From positions 1-25,395 of the forward strand of contig USJG01000017.1 in the NCBI GenBank assembly GCA_900554925.1: a stretch of DNA of 25,395 nt, in the 5' to 3' direction. Shown here in pieces: positions 7,622-15,524 of this stretch. Numbering within the stretch: position 1 is the first letter of the stretch; each line of letters starts with the position of its first letter. The DNA is from an uncultured Lachnospiraceae bacterium. GTDB lineage: Bacteria > Bacillota > Clostridia > Lachnospirales > Lachnospiraceae. The notes under the pieces are model-generated. The model did not search any database and was not told where the DNA came from. It saw only the letters and a program-made list of their open reading frames with translations. The translations under genes were made by a program, and so were the position numbers.

Positions 7622-8761
7622 TTATAATTTTGCTTCGCCCATACAATAGGTCTGGATAACACTGTAATCAGAATCCAGAACAACAAGATCAGCGTCCTTG
7701 CCCACTTCAATGGACCCTTTGCGGTCGCTGACGCCGATGCAGCGTGCGGGATTGATGGTGCAGGAGTTGATTGCATAATTAAATGGAACCATAGCTTCCT
7801 CAACCAGGATACGGAGTCCCTCATTCAGTCTTAATGTGGAGCCTGCCAGTCCGCCGGTGGAAGTTAAATGGGCGCTGCCATCAGGATAAATCTCAATCTC
7901 GTTGCCGCCGAAGATGAATTTGCTGCCTATCGGCGTACCCTTTGCCATCAGGGCATCGGATACCATAATGGAATAATCCGGTCCCTTGGACATGAAATAA
8001 TTATTCAGTGCAGCGAGGGTAGAGTGGTTACCGTCGCAGATAATCTCTCCGTACATGGTGCGGATGCGGTAAGCGGCGCCTACAAGACCATTTGCACGGT
8101 GGTTAAAAGGCGTCATGCCATTGTATACGTGCGTCATGGAACGTGCGCCATGTGCATATGCCATAACTGCCTGTTCATAGGTAGCGGCGGAATGTCCGAT
8201 GCTTACTACAACGCCATTTTCTGTTAAATATCTGGTCAGTGCAAAGTCATCGTCTGTCTCTGTTGCCATGGTAATATATTTAATGTGACCCTTTGCGGCC
8301 TCCTGATATCTCTTAAACTGTTCGATAGTTGGCTTTACAATATATTGTTCCGGTTGTGCCCCCTTGTAGACCATATCAAGGTAAGGTCCTTCAAAATGAA
8401 TACCGAGTATTTCCGCCCCCTCATACCCGTCTTCCATAACCTTTGCAACGTTTGCAACTGCCCTGGTCAGAACTTCTTCACTCTGGGTAATTGTGGTAGC
8501 CAGAAATCCTGTGGTACCTTCTGATACAATATTCTTAGCCCAGTTACGGAGTCCTTCCTCATTGGCATCATTAGTGTCAAATTCAAAGGCACCGTGGCAG
8601 TGGATGTCCAGAAATCCGGGAACAATACGTTTGTCGCCGTAATCTACATCCGCAGGCTTACTCCCATAAGGAAAAACGTCTTTGATTTTTCCGTCTGCTA
8701 CTTCAAGAATTGCACTTACGAACTGATCTGCAATCCAGATCTTTTTGCTTTGAATCAGCAT
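7622..8761 (-). CDS. nagA: N-acetylgalactosamine-/N-acetylglucosamine-6-phosphate deacetylase
   Basis: Amidohydrolase-superfamily enzyme that removes acetate from an N-acetylhexosamine-6-phosphate in the cytosol. All key positions are present: His54 and His56 (DIHCHG), metal ligand Glu124 (GIHFEGPYL), His190 (GHSAATY), His211 (THVYNGM), the substrate-binding DGNH at 243-246, and catalytic Asp269 (MVSDALM). The 379-aa length is normal. A strong GGAGG precedes the start. Its partners (KbaZ downstream, AgaS divergent) point to GalNAc-6-P, i.e. an AgaA role; the family itself does not discriminate GlcNAc from GalNAc by simple motifs, hence the family symbol. It is the first gene of a two-gene leftward operon. 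Confidence 0.93.
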   Translation of the reverse strand: MLIQSKKIWIADQFVSAILEVADGKIKDVFPYGSKPADVDYGDKRIVPGFLDIHCHGAFEFDTNDANEEGLRNWAKNIVSEGTTGFLATTITQSEEVLTRAVANVAKVMEDGYEGAEILGIHFEGPYLDMVYKGAQPEQYIVKPTIEQFKRYQEAAKGHIKYITMATETDDDFALTRYLTENGVVVSIGHSAATYEQAVMAYAHGARSMTHVYNGMTPFNHRANGLVGAAYRIRTMYGEIICDGNHSTLAALNNYFMSKGPDYSIMVSDALMAKGTPIGSKFIFGGNEIEIYPDGSAHLTSTGGLAGSTLRLNEGLRILVEEAMVPFNYAINSCTINPARCIGVSDRKGSIEVGKDADLVVLDSDYSVIQTYCMGEAKL

Positions 8762-8805
8762 GATAATACCTCCTTCTACTTAGAAAATTTTTCTTTGTAC
8801 TTTTT

Positions 8806-8811
8806 ATTATA
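8806..8811 (-). promoter_or_regulatory. -10 element of the deacetylase/KbaZ operon
   Basis: On the minus strand TATAAT lies 45 bp upstream of the deacetylase start. No good -35 hexamer is found at the right distance, which fits dependence on an activator. Confidence 0.5.
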
Positions 8812-8845
8812 TCACTGTAAAAATAAATGAATTTGCATTTTTTAA

Positions 8846-8867
8846 ACTAAAAATTATCCGTTTTAGT
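8846..8867. promoter_or_regulatory. Inverted repeat ACTAAAA-N8-TTTTAGT, candidate operator
   Basis: Perfect 7-bp inverted arms, spaced by 8 nt, sit between the two divergent promoters. The same heptamer recurs as a direct repeat upstream of the PTS operon (13263-13290), and a 10-mer including it (TTTTAGTAGG at 8861-8870) is the exact complement of 13281-13290. Binding by the AraC protein encoded at 11961-13160 is inference. Confidence 0.5.
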
Positions 8868-8874
8868 AGGAGTA

Positions 8875-8904
8875 TTGTTTTTTTATATGTCAATGCTATA
8901 TAAT
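8875..8904 (+). promoter_or_regulatory. Sigma-70 promoter of the agaS operon
   Basis: TTGTTT (8875-8880), 18-bp spacer, TATAAT (8899-8904), 34 bp before the agaS start codon. Confidence 0.6.
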
Positions 8905-8938
8905 ACCAATATAAAATAATGTTCAGGGGGTAAAAGCA

Positions 8939-10117
8939 ATGGATATTTTTAATATTTCAGAGGAAAAAATGCAGCAGACTTCTTCCAGATTTACTTTGCA
9001 GGAAATTTATCAGCAGCCTGCTACATGGAAGAAAACCTGTGCCCAGCTTGCAGCATGTAAGGATGAACTGCAGGCATTTTTGGATCAGGTAGTAAAACAG
9101 GATGATTTTGACATTGTGCTCACAGGTGCAGGAACCAGTGAATTTGTAGGTAATTCCTTATATCAGGCATTAAACAGGAAGTATGGGTATAAGGTAAAGT
9201 CCTATGGCACTACTGATATTGTTCCGTCTCCGGAAGACTTCCTTTCCCGCACAAAACCCACGATTTTAGTAAGCTTTGGACGTTCCGGAAATTCTCCGGA
9301 GTCTTTGGGTGCAGTTGAGGCAGCAGAGGTAGTATGCCAGAATCTTTATCATCTGTTTGTAACCTGCAACCACGAGGGAACACTTTCCAGGCTGGCTGAT
9401 GACCGCGAGAACTGTTTTGCGATCAATCTGACACCGGAAACCCACGATCAGTCCTTTGCCATGACATCAAGCTACTCCAATATGTATCTGGCAACCTATC
9501 TGGCATTTAATCTTGACTGTATTGAAGAGATTACTGCAAAGATGGACAAGATCTGCGCAGCAGCGGAAGAATTCTTAAATAACCAGTATACACTGGCCCG
9601 GCAGATTGTAGATGATTTCGATTTCAAGCGCATTGTTTACCTTGGCAATGTTGCACTTAAGGGCGTTTCACAGGAATCCGCATTAAAGATGCTTGAGCTT
9701 ACTGCCGGACAGGTAGCAACCATGCATGATTCACCTCTTGGTTTCCGTCATGGCCCGAAATCTATTATTGACGACACAACTTTGACTGTTATTTATCTGA
9801 GTGATGATGAGTACAGAAGAAAATATGAAGTGGACCTGATCAGGGAGATGGGGCCGCAGAGAAAGAAGAACCGCATTGTTGCAATTATGAATACACCATG
9901 TGACGGTCTTGATGGTCTGGTAGATTACAGCCTGCAGATGAAAGTTGGAGAACCTATGGAAAATATTATGTTAGGCCTTGACTATATTCTGTTTGCTCAG
10001 ACAATTGCAGTATTAAAATCCCTTTCTCTGGGAATCACACCAGATAATCCATGCCCCACAGGTGAGGTAAACAGAGTGGTTAAGGGTGTTACATTATATC
10101 CATATGTGTTGAAATAG
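8939..10117 (+). CDS. agaS: SIS-domain galactosamine-6-phosphate deaminase/isomerase AgaS
   Basis: AgaS converts D-galactosamine-6-P to tagatose-6-P plus ammonia. The 392-aa protein has two SIS (sugar isomerase) domains: the first carries GAGTSEF (63-69) and SFGRSGNSPES (112-122), the phosphosugar-binding loops. The second contains KMLELTAGQVATMHDSPLGF RHGPKS around residues 245-275, with the conserved E, H and RHGPK typical of GlmS/AgaS-like isomerases. The N-terminal TLQEIYQQPATWKKT matches the AgaS type rather than GlmS, which would carry an amidotransferase domain. A GGGGG-type ribosome binding site precedes the ATG. It is first in an operon with PTS IIA and a YajC homologue and divergent from the deacetylase gene, which supports the amino-sugar role. 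Confidence 0.92.
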   Translation: MDIFNISEEKMQQTSSRFTLQEIYQQPATWKKTCAQLAACKDELQAFLDQVVKQDDFDIVLTGAGTSEFVGNSLYQALNRKYGYKVKSYGTTDIVPSPEDFLSRTKPTILVSFGRSGNSPESLGAVEAAEVVCQNLYHLFVTCNHEGTLSRLADDRENCFAINLTPETHDQSFAMTSSYSNMYLATYLAFNLDCIEEITAKMDKICAAAEEFLNNQYTLARQIVDDFDFKRIVYLGNVALKGVSQESALKMLELTAGQVATMHDSPLGFRHGPKSIIDDTTLTVIYLSDDEYRRKYEVDLIREMGPQRKKNRIVAIMNTPCDGLDGLVDYSLQMKVGEPMENIMLGLDYILFAQTIAVLKSLSLGITPDNPCPTGEVNRVVKGVTLYPYVLK

Positions 10118-10131
10118 GAGGATAAATTTTT

Positions 10132-10566
10132 ATGGTAGGCTTACTTATTACCGGGCATGGTCATTTTGCCACCGGACTTGGTTCCAGTTTGAGATTAATT
10201 ACAGGTATGACAGAAAATATTGCTTATGTTGATTTTGAAGCAGATCACTCTACGGAGACGCTTACGGAAAACATCAGCAAGGCTCTTGATGAACTGAAGG
10301 GCTGTGATGGAGTACTGGTTTTGTCTGATCTTGCAGGCGGTTCTCCTTTCAAGAGCGCTGTAGAATGCAAATTTGCACGTCCCGACCAGAAGGTTGAGGT
10401 AATTGCAGGAAGCAATCTGCCGATGCTGATTGAAGGCTCTATGATGAAGAGCAGCTATGATGATCCGTTAGAGATGGCAGAGGAACTGATTCCGATCGGA
10501 AAAGATTATATTGTACGGTTTGAATTGGAAGAACATCAGGATAACAATGATGAGGATGGAATTTAA
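10132..10566 (+). CDS. PTS mannose/N-acetylgalactosamine-family EIIA component
   Basis: Cytosolic EIIA of a mannose-class phosphotransferase system, accepting phosphate from HPr and passing it to EIIB. The phosphorylated histidine is most likely His9 in LLITGHGHFATGL. The fold signature LSDLAGGSPFKSA and AGSNLPMLIE is also present; 144 aa is the normal size for a free IIA domain. The gene lies 14 bp after agaS. Its IIB, IIC and IID partners are not adjacent but encoded about 3 kb away at 13380-15515, so the permease is split over two operons. By context it is AgaF-like. The acidic C-terminal tail (NNDEDGI) overlaps with the GAGG that serves as ribosome binding site for the next gene. Confidence 0.93.
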   Translation: MVGLLITGHGHFATGLGSSLRLITGMTENIAYVDFEADHSTETLTENISKALDELKGCDGVLVLSDLAGGSPFKSAVECKFARPDQKVEVIAGSNLPMLIEGSMMKSSYDDPLEMAEELIPIGKDYIVRFELEEHQDNNDEDGI

Positions 10567-10568
10567 GA

Positions 10569-10856
10569 ATGGGAATTAATTGGGAAGTTATACTTTGGAC
10601 CTGTGTCACGCTGGTTGTGATCATGGGCGTAATAGGATTAGTTCTGGTATTTATATCAAGTAGAAATATGCGGCAAAGAAGAAAGAGCGTTGGCGATATC
10701 TATACGGGACTCCGTATTGGAAGCCAGGTTATATTTGCAGGCGGTATTTACGGCAAGGTTGTCGGCATTGAAGAAGAAACAGCAAATGTTGAGGTTGCCA
10801 AAAATACAGTGATAAAAATTTCCAGATATGCAATTCAGTCCATAATAGAATCATAA
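10569..10856 (+). CDS. yajC: YajC-family membrane protein in a PTS operon
   Basis: A 95-aa protein with one N-terminal membrane helix (about residues 8-29) and a basic cytosolic segment. It ends with the YajC signature: RQRRKSVGDIYTGLRIGSQV then FAGGIYGKVVGI and a final VIKISRYAIQSI. YajC is an accessory subunit of the SecDF-YajC translocase, but this copy is not beside secD/secF; it starts 2 nt after the PTS IIA gene and so is surely cotranslated with it. From memory, streptococcal hyaluronan/aga-type PTS operons also include a YajC gene, so a PTS-linked paralogue is a known arrangement with unexplained function. Whether it assists insertion of the IIC/IID membrane subunits is inference. Confidence 0.85.
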   Translation: MGINWEVILWTCVTLVVIMGVIGLVLVFISSRNMRQRRKSVGDIYTGLRIGSQVIFAGGIYGKVVGIEEETANVEVAKNTVIKISRYAIQSIIES

Positions 10857-10868
10857 TACTATTGTGAA

Positions 10869-10926
10869 AAACAAAACTCCCTGTGGAAGCAGTTAAATTG
10901 TATCTGCTTTGCAGGGAGTTTGTTAT
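10869..10926. terminator. Bidirectional terminator between yajC and the Gfo/Idh/MocA gene
   Basis: A long interrupted stem pairs ACAAAACTCCCTG with CAGGGAGTTTGT and an inner AAGCAG with CTGCTT, between convergent genes, with A-run before and T-run after. Confidence 0.8.
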
Positions 10927-10943
10927 GAATTAATAAATTTTGG

Positions 10944-11912
10944 TTATTCAAATGTAATTCCTGCGCTCTGGCGGGCCTGTTCTAATACATCTACTACCTC
11001 AAGTGTCTTATCAAGGCGTTTATAACACTCCGTATAGTTTTTGTTTTGCACCAGCCTTACCATTCCTTCTATTTCATAGAACCAGGGGGATTTAGGCTGC
11101 TTTTCCCGGATTTCCTCTTTACCCTTTCGGACAATCCGGATTTCCTGACAATTGCTGCTTCCCGGAGTGACGTGAATGTATCCCATATCCCCAAGAAGCT
11201 GAACGCTGTTTTCACACCAGGAGTCCTTAGCGCCGGTACACTCACAAATAAGATGGGGATATTGCAGGATAAGAATGCCGTGGGTGTCAATTCCGTTCTG
11301 GTGTTTTCCGGCAAAGTATTCTATCCGGTCCGGTTTGCCGAACAGACCAACTATAAAATAAATATTGTACAGGTTAATATCCATTAGTGCACCGCCAGCA
11401 AAGGCAGGATTAAAGACATTGGGAAGTTCTCCTGTCTTAAATGCGTCATATTTGCTGGAATATTGACAGAAAGTACACAAAGCCATTTTCAGGTTTCCAA
11501 GAGAGCTCAAATGTTCCCGGATGATCTGGTAATTAGGCTGATACATAGTGGTGATGCCCTCAAAAAGAAAAAGATGCTTTTCACGGGCCAGGGCCGCAAG
11601 CTCTCTGGCCTGCGCAAGAGAAGGCGTAAAAGGCTTTTCACAGATAACATTCTTTCCATGGAGCAACGCCTTTTTCGTCTGTTCATAGTGAAGGCTGTTT
11701 GGAGAGGCAATATAGATAAAATCGATGAGTTCATCCCTGCACATTGCGTCGTAGTCCGTGTAAACTTTTTGAATCTGAAATTTGCCGGCCAGTTTTTTTC
11801 CGCTTTCTTCCTTTCGGGAATAAACTGCTGCGCAGGAAATGCCTTCCACCTTTTGAACATTTTCCAGAATAGTTTCAACAATTGCTCCGGTGCCTACCGT
11901 TCCGATTATCAT
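10944..11912 (-). CDS. Gfo/Idh/MocA-family NAD(P)-dependent oxidoreductase
   Basis: A 322-aa protein with an N-terminal Rossmann fold (GTVGTGAIVE at 4-13), the family's ASPNSLHYEQ segment and the catalytic-Lys motif CEKPF (Lys93). The C-terminal domain contains GGALMDINLYNIYFI, where family members have GGALxDxGxY. Members oxidise or epimerise sugars, inositols or their derivatives, or act on trans-dihydrodiols; the substrate cannot be told here. AAGGAG lies ahead of the ATG. It is the second gene of a leftward operon, 48 bp after the AraC regulator, and surrounded by amino-sugar genes, so it may feed a sugar derivative into that pathway. Confidence 0.9.
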   Translation of the reverse strand: MIIGTVGTGAIVETILENVQKVEGISCAAVYSRKEESGKKLAGKFQIQKVYTDYDAMCRDELIDFIYIASPNSLHYEQTKKALLHGKNVICEKPFTPSLAQARELAALAREKHLFLFEGITTMYQPNYQIIREHLSSLGNLKMALCTFCQYSSKYDAFKTGELPNVFNPAFAGGALMDINLYNIYFIVGLFGKPDRIEYFAGKHQNGIDTHGILILQYPHLICECTGAKDSWCENSVQLLGDMGYIHVTPGSSNCQEIRIVRKGKEEIREKQPKSPWFYEIEGMVRLVQNKNYTECYKRLDKTLEVVDVLEQARQSAGITFE

Positions 11913-11960
11913 AGGATTCTCCTTCTTATACTTTCTTATAATTAAATGATTAAAGCATTT

Positions 11961-13160
11961 TCAGGGACTGAAAATCTGCTTGGAGTATTCGCTGGGTGCA
12001 AGGTTGTACTTTTTGGTAAAAGCCCGGGAAAAATAGTGGATAGAATTGAAGCCCAGCATTAGTGCAATTTCACTGATAGTGTACTTGTTTTCCCGAATCA
12101 TCTGACAGCTTTTCTCAAGCTTTAAGTCAATAATATATTTTTTGGGCGTCTGATGCAGGTTTTCTTTAAAAAGAATCTGTATAAAAGAGCGCGAAACTGA
12201 AAACTTCTGACATATTTCTGCAACTGTCAGAGGGTCGCAAATAGAGTCATCAATATAAGATAATATTTTTTCCAGAAGTTCATCCTGATAGTGTTGGCGG
12301 CTGTTGGAAATCAGGTGGGTATTTTCAGTTTCAATATAGTTATACTGAAAAAGCCTGATTACGATTTCCAGAAGCAAACACAACTGTAAAGAATGATGAA
12401 AGGGAAGTCCGGTATCGCTTTCCTGAGCAAAGGCCTGTATCAGATTGTAAATTCTTTTGTCATAATGAAAAACCTTATTTAATAACAGGTTATATGGTAT
12501 TGTTTCCGAAGCAGGTGCCAGATTTTCCATGTAAAAAATGATTGTCATATAAGAACAGGACTGGCCTAATGGGGTTCTCTGAGTATGGAATTGTCCAGGG
12601 CCATACACGATCAAGTCCCTTTCTGTCAGCTCAAAGGTCTGCCCGTCCACTTCGGTTTGCATACAGCCCCGGTCCACATAGGTAAGCTCAAAATAATCAT
12701 GCTTTTCCCCCTTAAAATGATACCCCGCAATTCGAACACTGTAATAGTAACCTAAAATTTCACGAATCTGAATGTTAGGAAGGATTCGCTGAAATTGATA
12801 GGCAGGATGCAGATTTATTACTGATGGAGTATAGTTGGAAGCATAAATCAGCCGGTAGGAAATAGTCGGGGAGAGTGCTATCAGAGAAAAGTAACTCCCC
12901 GGTCTGAGCTTTACAAAGTGATGTATGGCAAAGGGTTCTAACTGGCTTTCATCCGGAGCGTCTCCTATTAAAAGGCTTGCCATGCCGGACCGCATTTCTA
13001 TGTAGACTTCACAATCAAAGTGATATAACCGGTCGATAATATCTCTGGATGTGTCATGGTAATTCCTGCTGAGTAAATTGGAATCTTCTATATTATTAAG
13101 CGATTGCTCGTAGACAGTGCCATATTTTTCAAATTGTTTATTGGATGTTTTTTGTTGCAT
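11961..13160 (-). CDS. AraC-family transcriptional regulator with cupin sensor domain
   Basis: A 399-aa regulator. Residues about 295-399 form the double helix-turn-helix AraC domain (LTVAEICQKFSVSRSFIQIL and ISEIALMLGFNSIHYFSRAF, ending KYNLAPSEYSK). A cupin/AraC-binding sensor lies at about 145-235 (HDYFELTYVDRGCMQTEVDG, then DLIVYGPGQFH). The first ~130 residues form an extra segment, rich in aromatic and charged residues, that I do not recognise. GGAGG precedes the start. It is divergent from the PTS IIB-IIC-IID operon, and ACTAAAA repeats lie in the intergenic region, so it most likely controls the amino-sugar genes in answer to a sugar or sugar phosphate. Confidence 0.92.
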   Translation of the reverse strand: MQQKTSNKQFEKYGTVYEQSLNNIEDSNLLSRNYHDTSRDIIDRLYHFDCEVYIEMRSGMASLLIGDAPDESQLEPFAIHHFVKLRPGSYFSLIALSPTISYRLIYASNYTPSVINLHPAYQFQRILPNIQIREILGYYYSVRIAGYHFKGEKHDYFELTYVDRGCMQTEVDGQTFELTERDLIVYGPGQFHTQRTPLGQSCSYMTIIFYMENLAPASETIPYNLLLNKVFHYDKRIYNLIQAFAQESDTGLPFHHSLQLCLLLEIVIRLFQYNYIETENTHLISNSRQHYQDELLEKILSYIDDSICDPLTVAEICQKFSVSRSFIQILFKENLHQTPKKYIIDLKLEKSCQMIRENKYTISEIALMLGFNSIHYFSRAFTKKYNLAPSEYSKQIFSP

Positions 13161-13184
13161 AAAATTCCTCCATAAATTTCACTA

Positions 13185-13214
13185 ATTATATCATTGATTT
13201 GTACAATATGTCCA
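13185..13214 (-). promoter_or_regulatory. Promoter of the AraC regulator operon
   Basis: On the minus strand TGGACA (13214-13209), 18 bp, TATAAT (13190-13185), 25 bp before the start codon. Good match at both boxes. Confidence 0.6.
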
Positions 13215-13262
13215 TAAAAGTGGTGGGAAAAGATGAAAAAAAAATAAAAATAATAAAAAAAT

Positions 13263-13290
13263 ACTAAAATAAATAAGTTCCCTACTAAAA
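13263..13290 (+). promoter_or_regulatory. Direct repeat of ACTAAAA at 21-bp spacing, candidate activator site
   Basis: ACTAAAA occurs at 13263-13269 and 13284-13290, exactly two helical turns apart on one face of the helix, as is common for AraC-family sites. The second copy ends 29 bp upstream of the PTS operon's -10 box, close to where a -35 box should be. Confidence 0.5.
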
Positions 13291-13319
13291 AATACAAAGA
13301 CGATTTGTGCAGAAAGATT

Positions 13320-13325
13320 TATAAT
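13320..13325 (+). promoter_or_regulatory. -10 element of the PTS IIB-IIC-IID operon
   Basis: TATAAT without a recognisable -35 hexamer (AAGACG at the 17-bp spacing). A strong -10 with a poor -35 fits an activator-dependent promoter. The implied 5' untranslated region is about 50 nt. Confidence 0.5.
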
Positions 13326-13379
13326 AAAATCATTCCGAACAAGTTTTTGGGGGATAAATCTAATCAAGGAGGAGGTAGT

Positions 13380-13856
13380 ATGCCCAATATTGTTTTAACC
13401 AGAATCGACAATCGTCTGGTTCATGGTCAGGTTGCGACACAGTGGTGCGGAAGCATTGGCGCAAATCTTATTCTGGTGGCCAATGATGAAGTAGCAGGAA
13501 ACACGCTTCGTCAGGGACTGATGGATATGGCAGCACCAAGCTATGCATCTATGCGTTACTGGACTATTGACAAGACAATCTCTACTATCCACAAGGCTTC
13601 TGACAAGCAGATGATTTTCATCGTATGTGAAAACCCGGCTGATGTTCTGAGGCTGGTAGAAGGTGGAGTGCCGATCAAAAAAGTAAATATTGGTAATATG
13701 CACATGGCAGAAGGAAAGCGTCAGGTCGCCGGCTCTGTAGCTGTTGATGATGCAGACGTTGCTGCTTTTGCCAAATTGCGTGATCTTGGAGTAGAGCTTG
13801 AAATCAGGCGAGTTCCAAGTGAAGCAGCGGAGAACATTGAAAAATTGTTCAGTTAA
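13380..13856 (+). CDS. PTS mannose/N-acetylgalactosamine-family EIIB component
   Basis: Cytosolic EIIB of a mannose-class PTS, 158 aa. The phosphorylated residue is His15 in RIDNRLVHGQV, the family signature. Further family features are RYWTIDKTI and VNIGNMHMAEGKRQ. I placed the start at the ATG behind GGAGGAGG; a longer frame to 13305 exists but begins ahead of the ribosome binding site and in the 5' untranslated region. First of a four-gene operon with IIC, IID and a HAD hydrolase. By context (agaS, deacetylase, KbaYZ) it is AgaV-like, importing GalNAc or galactosamine, but EIIB sequence does not by itself fix the sugar. Confidence 0.93.
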   Translation: MPNIVLTRIDNRLVHGQVATQWCGSIGANLILVANDEVAGNTLRQGLMDMAAPSYASMRYWTIDKTISTIHKASDKQMIFIVCENPADVLRLVEGGVPIKKVNIGNMHMAEGKRQVAGSVAVDDADVAAFAKLRDLGVELEIRRVPSEAAENIEKLFS

Positions 13857-13891
13857 TCAAAAGAACTTTTGGGAAAGGAGATTTAATTATC

Positions 13892-14701
13892 ATGGATTTT
13901 AATGCAATTCAGATTATTCTGGTATTTATTGTTGCGTTCATTGTAGCGATTGACCAGTTTGACTTTTTGGAATCTCTGTACCAGCCAATCGTAACAGGTG
14001 CCGTAATCGGTGCAATTCTCGGTGACCTTCAGACAGGTCTTATCGTTGGTGGTACATATCAGTTAATGACAATCGGTAACATGCCGGTCGGTGGAGCTCA
14101 GCCGCCTAACGCAGTTATCGGTGGTATTATGGCAACTGTATTTGCTATTTCTTCAGGACTTGAACCTACTGCAGCAGTTGGTCTTGCAGTACCTTTTGCT
14201 TTAATCGGTCAGTACATGGTAACACTTCTGTTCACCGTTATGTCTCCGGTTATGTCTGCAGCAGATAAGATGGCTGAAAAAGGTGACACAAAGGGAATCG
14301 TTCGTTTGAACTGGTTAGCAATGGGTGCCCTTGGTTTATTATTTGCCATCGTTTGTGTTTCCGGTCTTATCGGTGGAGCTGCTCTTGGTGAAACTTTATC
14401 AGCAGCAGCAGAGAAATATGCATGGGTTATGAACGGATTAAGCGCTGCAGGTGGAATGATGCGTTTCGTTGGTTTCGCAATTCTGCTTCGTATTATGCTT
14501 TCCAATGACCTTTGGGGAATTTACTTTGCAGGTTTCGCACTTGCAACCATCATTGGTTACATCCCCGATTTGTCAGGATCTGCATTACTGTTGATCGCAT
14601 TCGTAGGTATCGCAATTGCAATGTATGATTTCCAGACTCGCTGTGCAATGAAAAAAGCAGGAGTAGGAAGCGCAGATGGAGGTGATGAAGATGGCATCTA
14701 A
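13892..14701 (+). CDS. PTS mannose/N-acetylgalactosamine-family EIIC (membrane channel)
   Basis: Integral membrane EII-Sor/IIC subunit, 269 aa, with many hydrophobic helices and the conserved core GDLQTGLIVGGTYQLMTIG followed by a PVGGAQPPNAVIGG loop, characteristic of the family. GGAAAGGAG precedes the ATG. Its hydrophilic C-terminus (GGDEDGI) overlaps the start of the IID gene by 11 bp and encodes that gene's GGAGG ribosome binding site, so IIC and IID are translationally coupled. Together with IID it forms the sugar-translocating complex. AgaW-like by context. Confidence 0.94.
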   Translation: MDFNAIQIILVFIVAFIVAIDQFDFLESLYQPIVTGAVIGAILGDLQTGLIVGGTYQLMTIGNMPVGGAQPPNAVIGGIMATVFAISSGLEPTAAVGLAVPFALIGQYMVTLLFTVMSPVMSAADKMAEKGDTKGIVRLNWLAMGALGLLFAIVCVSGLIGGAALGETLSAAAEKYAWVMNGLSAAGGMMRFVGFAILLRIMLSNDLWGIYFAGFALATIIGYIPDLSGSALLLIAFVGIAIAMYDFQTRCAMKKAGVGSADGGDEDGI

Positions 14702-15515
14702 TGCAACACATTATAATAACTTAACGCCGGCTCAGCCGCTTGACAAGAAAACATTAAATAAAATGGTATGGCGTTCTCTGAACTTACAGGCATCTTTCAA
14801 CTACGAGAGAATGCAGGCTGCAGGTTGGTTATATTGTATCTTGCCAGGACTTGAAAAAATCCACGGTGATGATGAAGAAGATTTAAAGATTTCCATGCAG
14901 CACAACCTGGAATTCTTCAATACTCATCCGTTCCTTGTAACATTTGTAATGGGTATTATATTATCCTTAGAGCAGCAGAAGGCTGACATCAATACTATCC
15001 GTGCCGTACGTGTGGCAGCAATGGGACCTCTTGGCGGTATTGGTGATGCTATTTTCTGGTTTACACTTGTTCCTATTACCGCAGGTATTACAGCTAACAT
15101 GGCCATTAGCGGGTCGATTGCCGGTCCGATTCTGTTCCTGTTGATCTTCAACATTGTTCAGTTTGGCGTTCGTTTCTGGTTGATGTACTGGTCATATAAT
15201 ATGGGTACTAAGGCAATTGAGATGCTGACTGCTAACGCAAAAGAGTTTACTCGTGCAGCTTCCATGCTTGGTGTATTCGTTGTTGGTGCTCTTACATCTA
15301 ACTACGGTGGAACAACAATTGCTTTAACTATTGAGAACGGTGAAAGCCCTATTGTTATTCAGAGCATTCTGGATGGCGTATTACCTAAGTTAATTCCGTT
15401 AACTATCACTCTTGTTCTTTTCTTCTTACTTAAGAAGAAGGGATGGACTCCTGTAAGATGTATTCTTTTACTGTTAGTAATCGGTCTGCTTGGTGCATTG
15501 ATCGGACTGTTCTAA
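14691..15515 (+). CDS. PTS mannose/N-acetylgalactosamine-family EIID (membrane)
   Basis: EIID subunit of the mannose-class PTS, 274 aa from the chosen start. Family marks are LNLQASFNYERMQAAGWLY near the N-terminus, the FNTHPFL element, GPLGGIGDAIFWFT in the middle, and the C-terminal membrane helices. I chose the ATG giving MASNAT because GGAGG lies 8 nt upstream; ATGs at 14676 and 14685 are in frame but overlap that site. It overlaps the IIC gene by 11 bp and is followed after 9 bp by the HAD gene. AgaD/AgaE-like by context. Confidence 0.94.
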   Translation: MASNATHYNNLTPAQPLDKKTLNKMVWRSLNLQASFNYERMQAAGWLYCILPGLEKIHGDDEEDLKISMQHNLEFFNTHPFLVTFVMGIILSLEQQKADINTIRAVRVAAMGPLGGIGDAIFWFTLVPITAGITANMAISGSIAGPILFLLIFNIVQFGVRFWLMYWSYNMGTKAIEMLTANAKEFTRAASMLGVFVVGALTSNYGGTTIALTIENGESPIVIQSILDGVLPKLIPLTITLVLFFLLKKKGWTPVRCILLLLVIGLLGALIGLF

Positions 15516-15524
15516 CTAGTGGTT

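Noticed and set aside
10944..11912. GH109-type alpha-N-acetylgalactosaminidase (a Gfo/Idh/MocA relative)
   Set aside because: At 322 aa it is shorter than GH109 enzymes (about 440 aa), has no signal peptide, and I cannot see GH109-specific motifs; kept as a general Gfo/Idh/MocA oxidoreductase.
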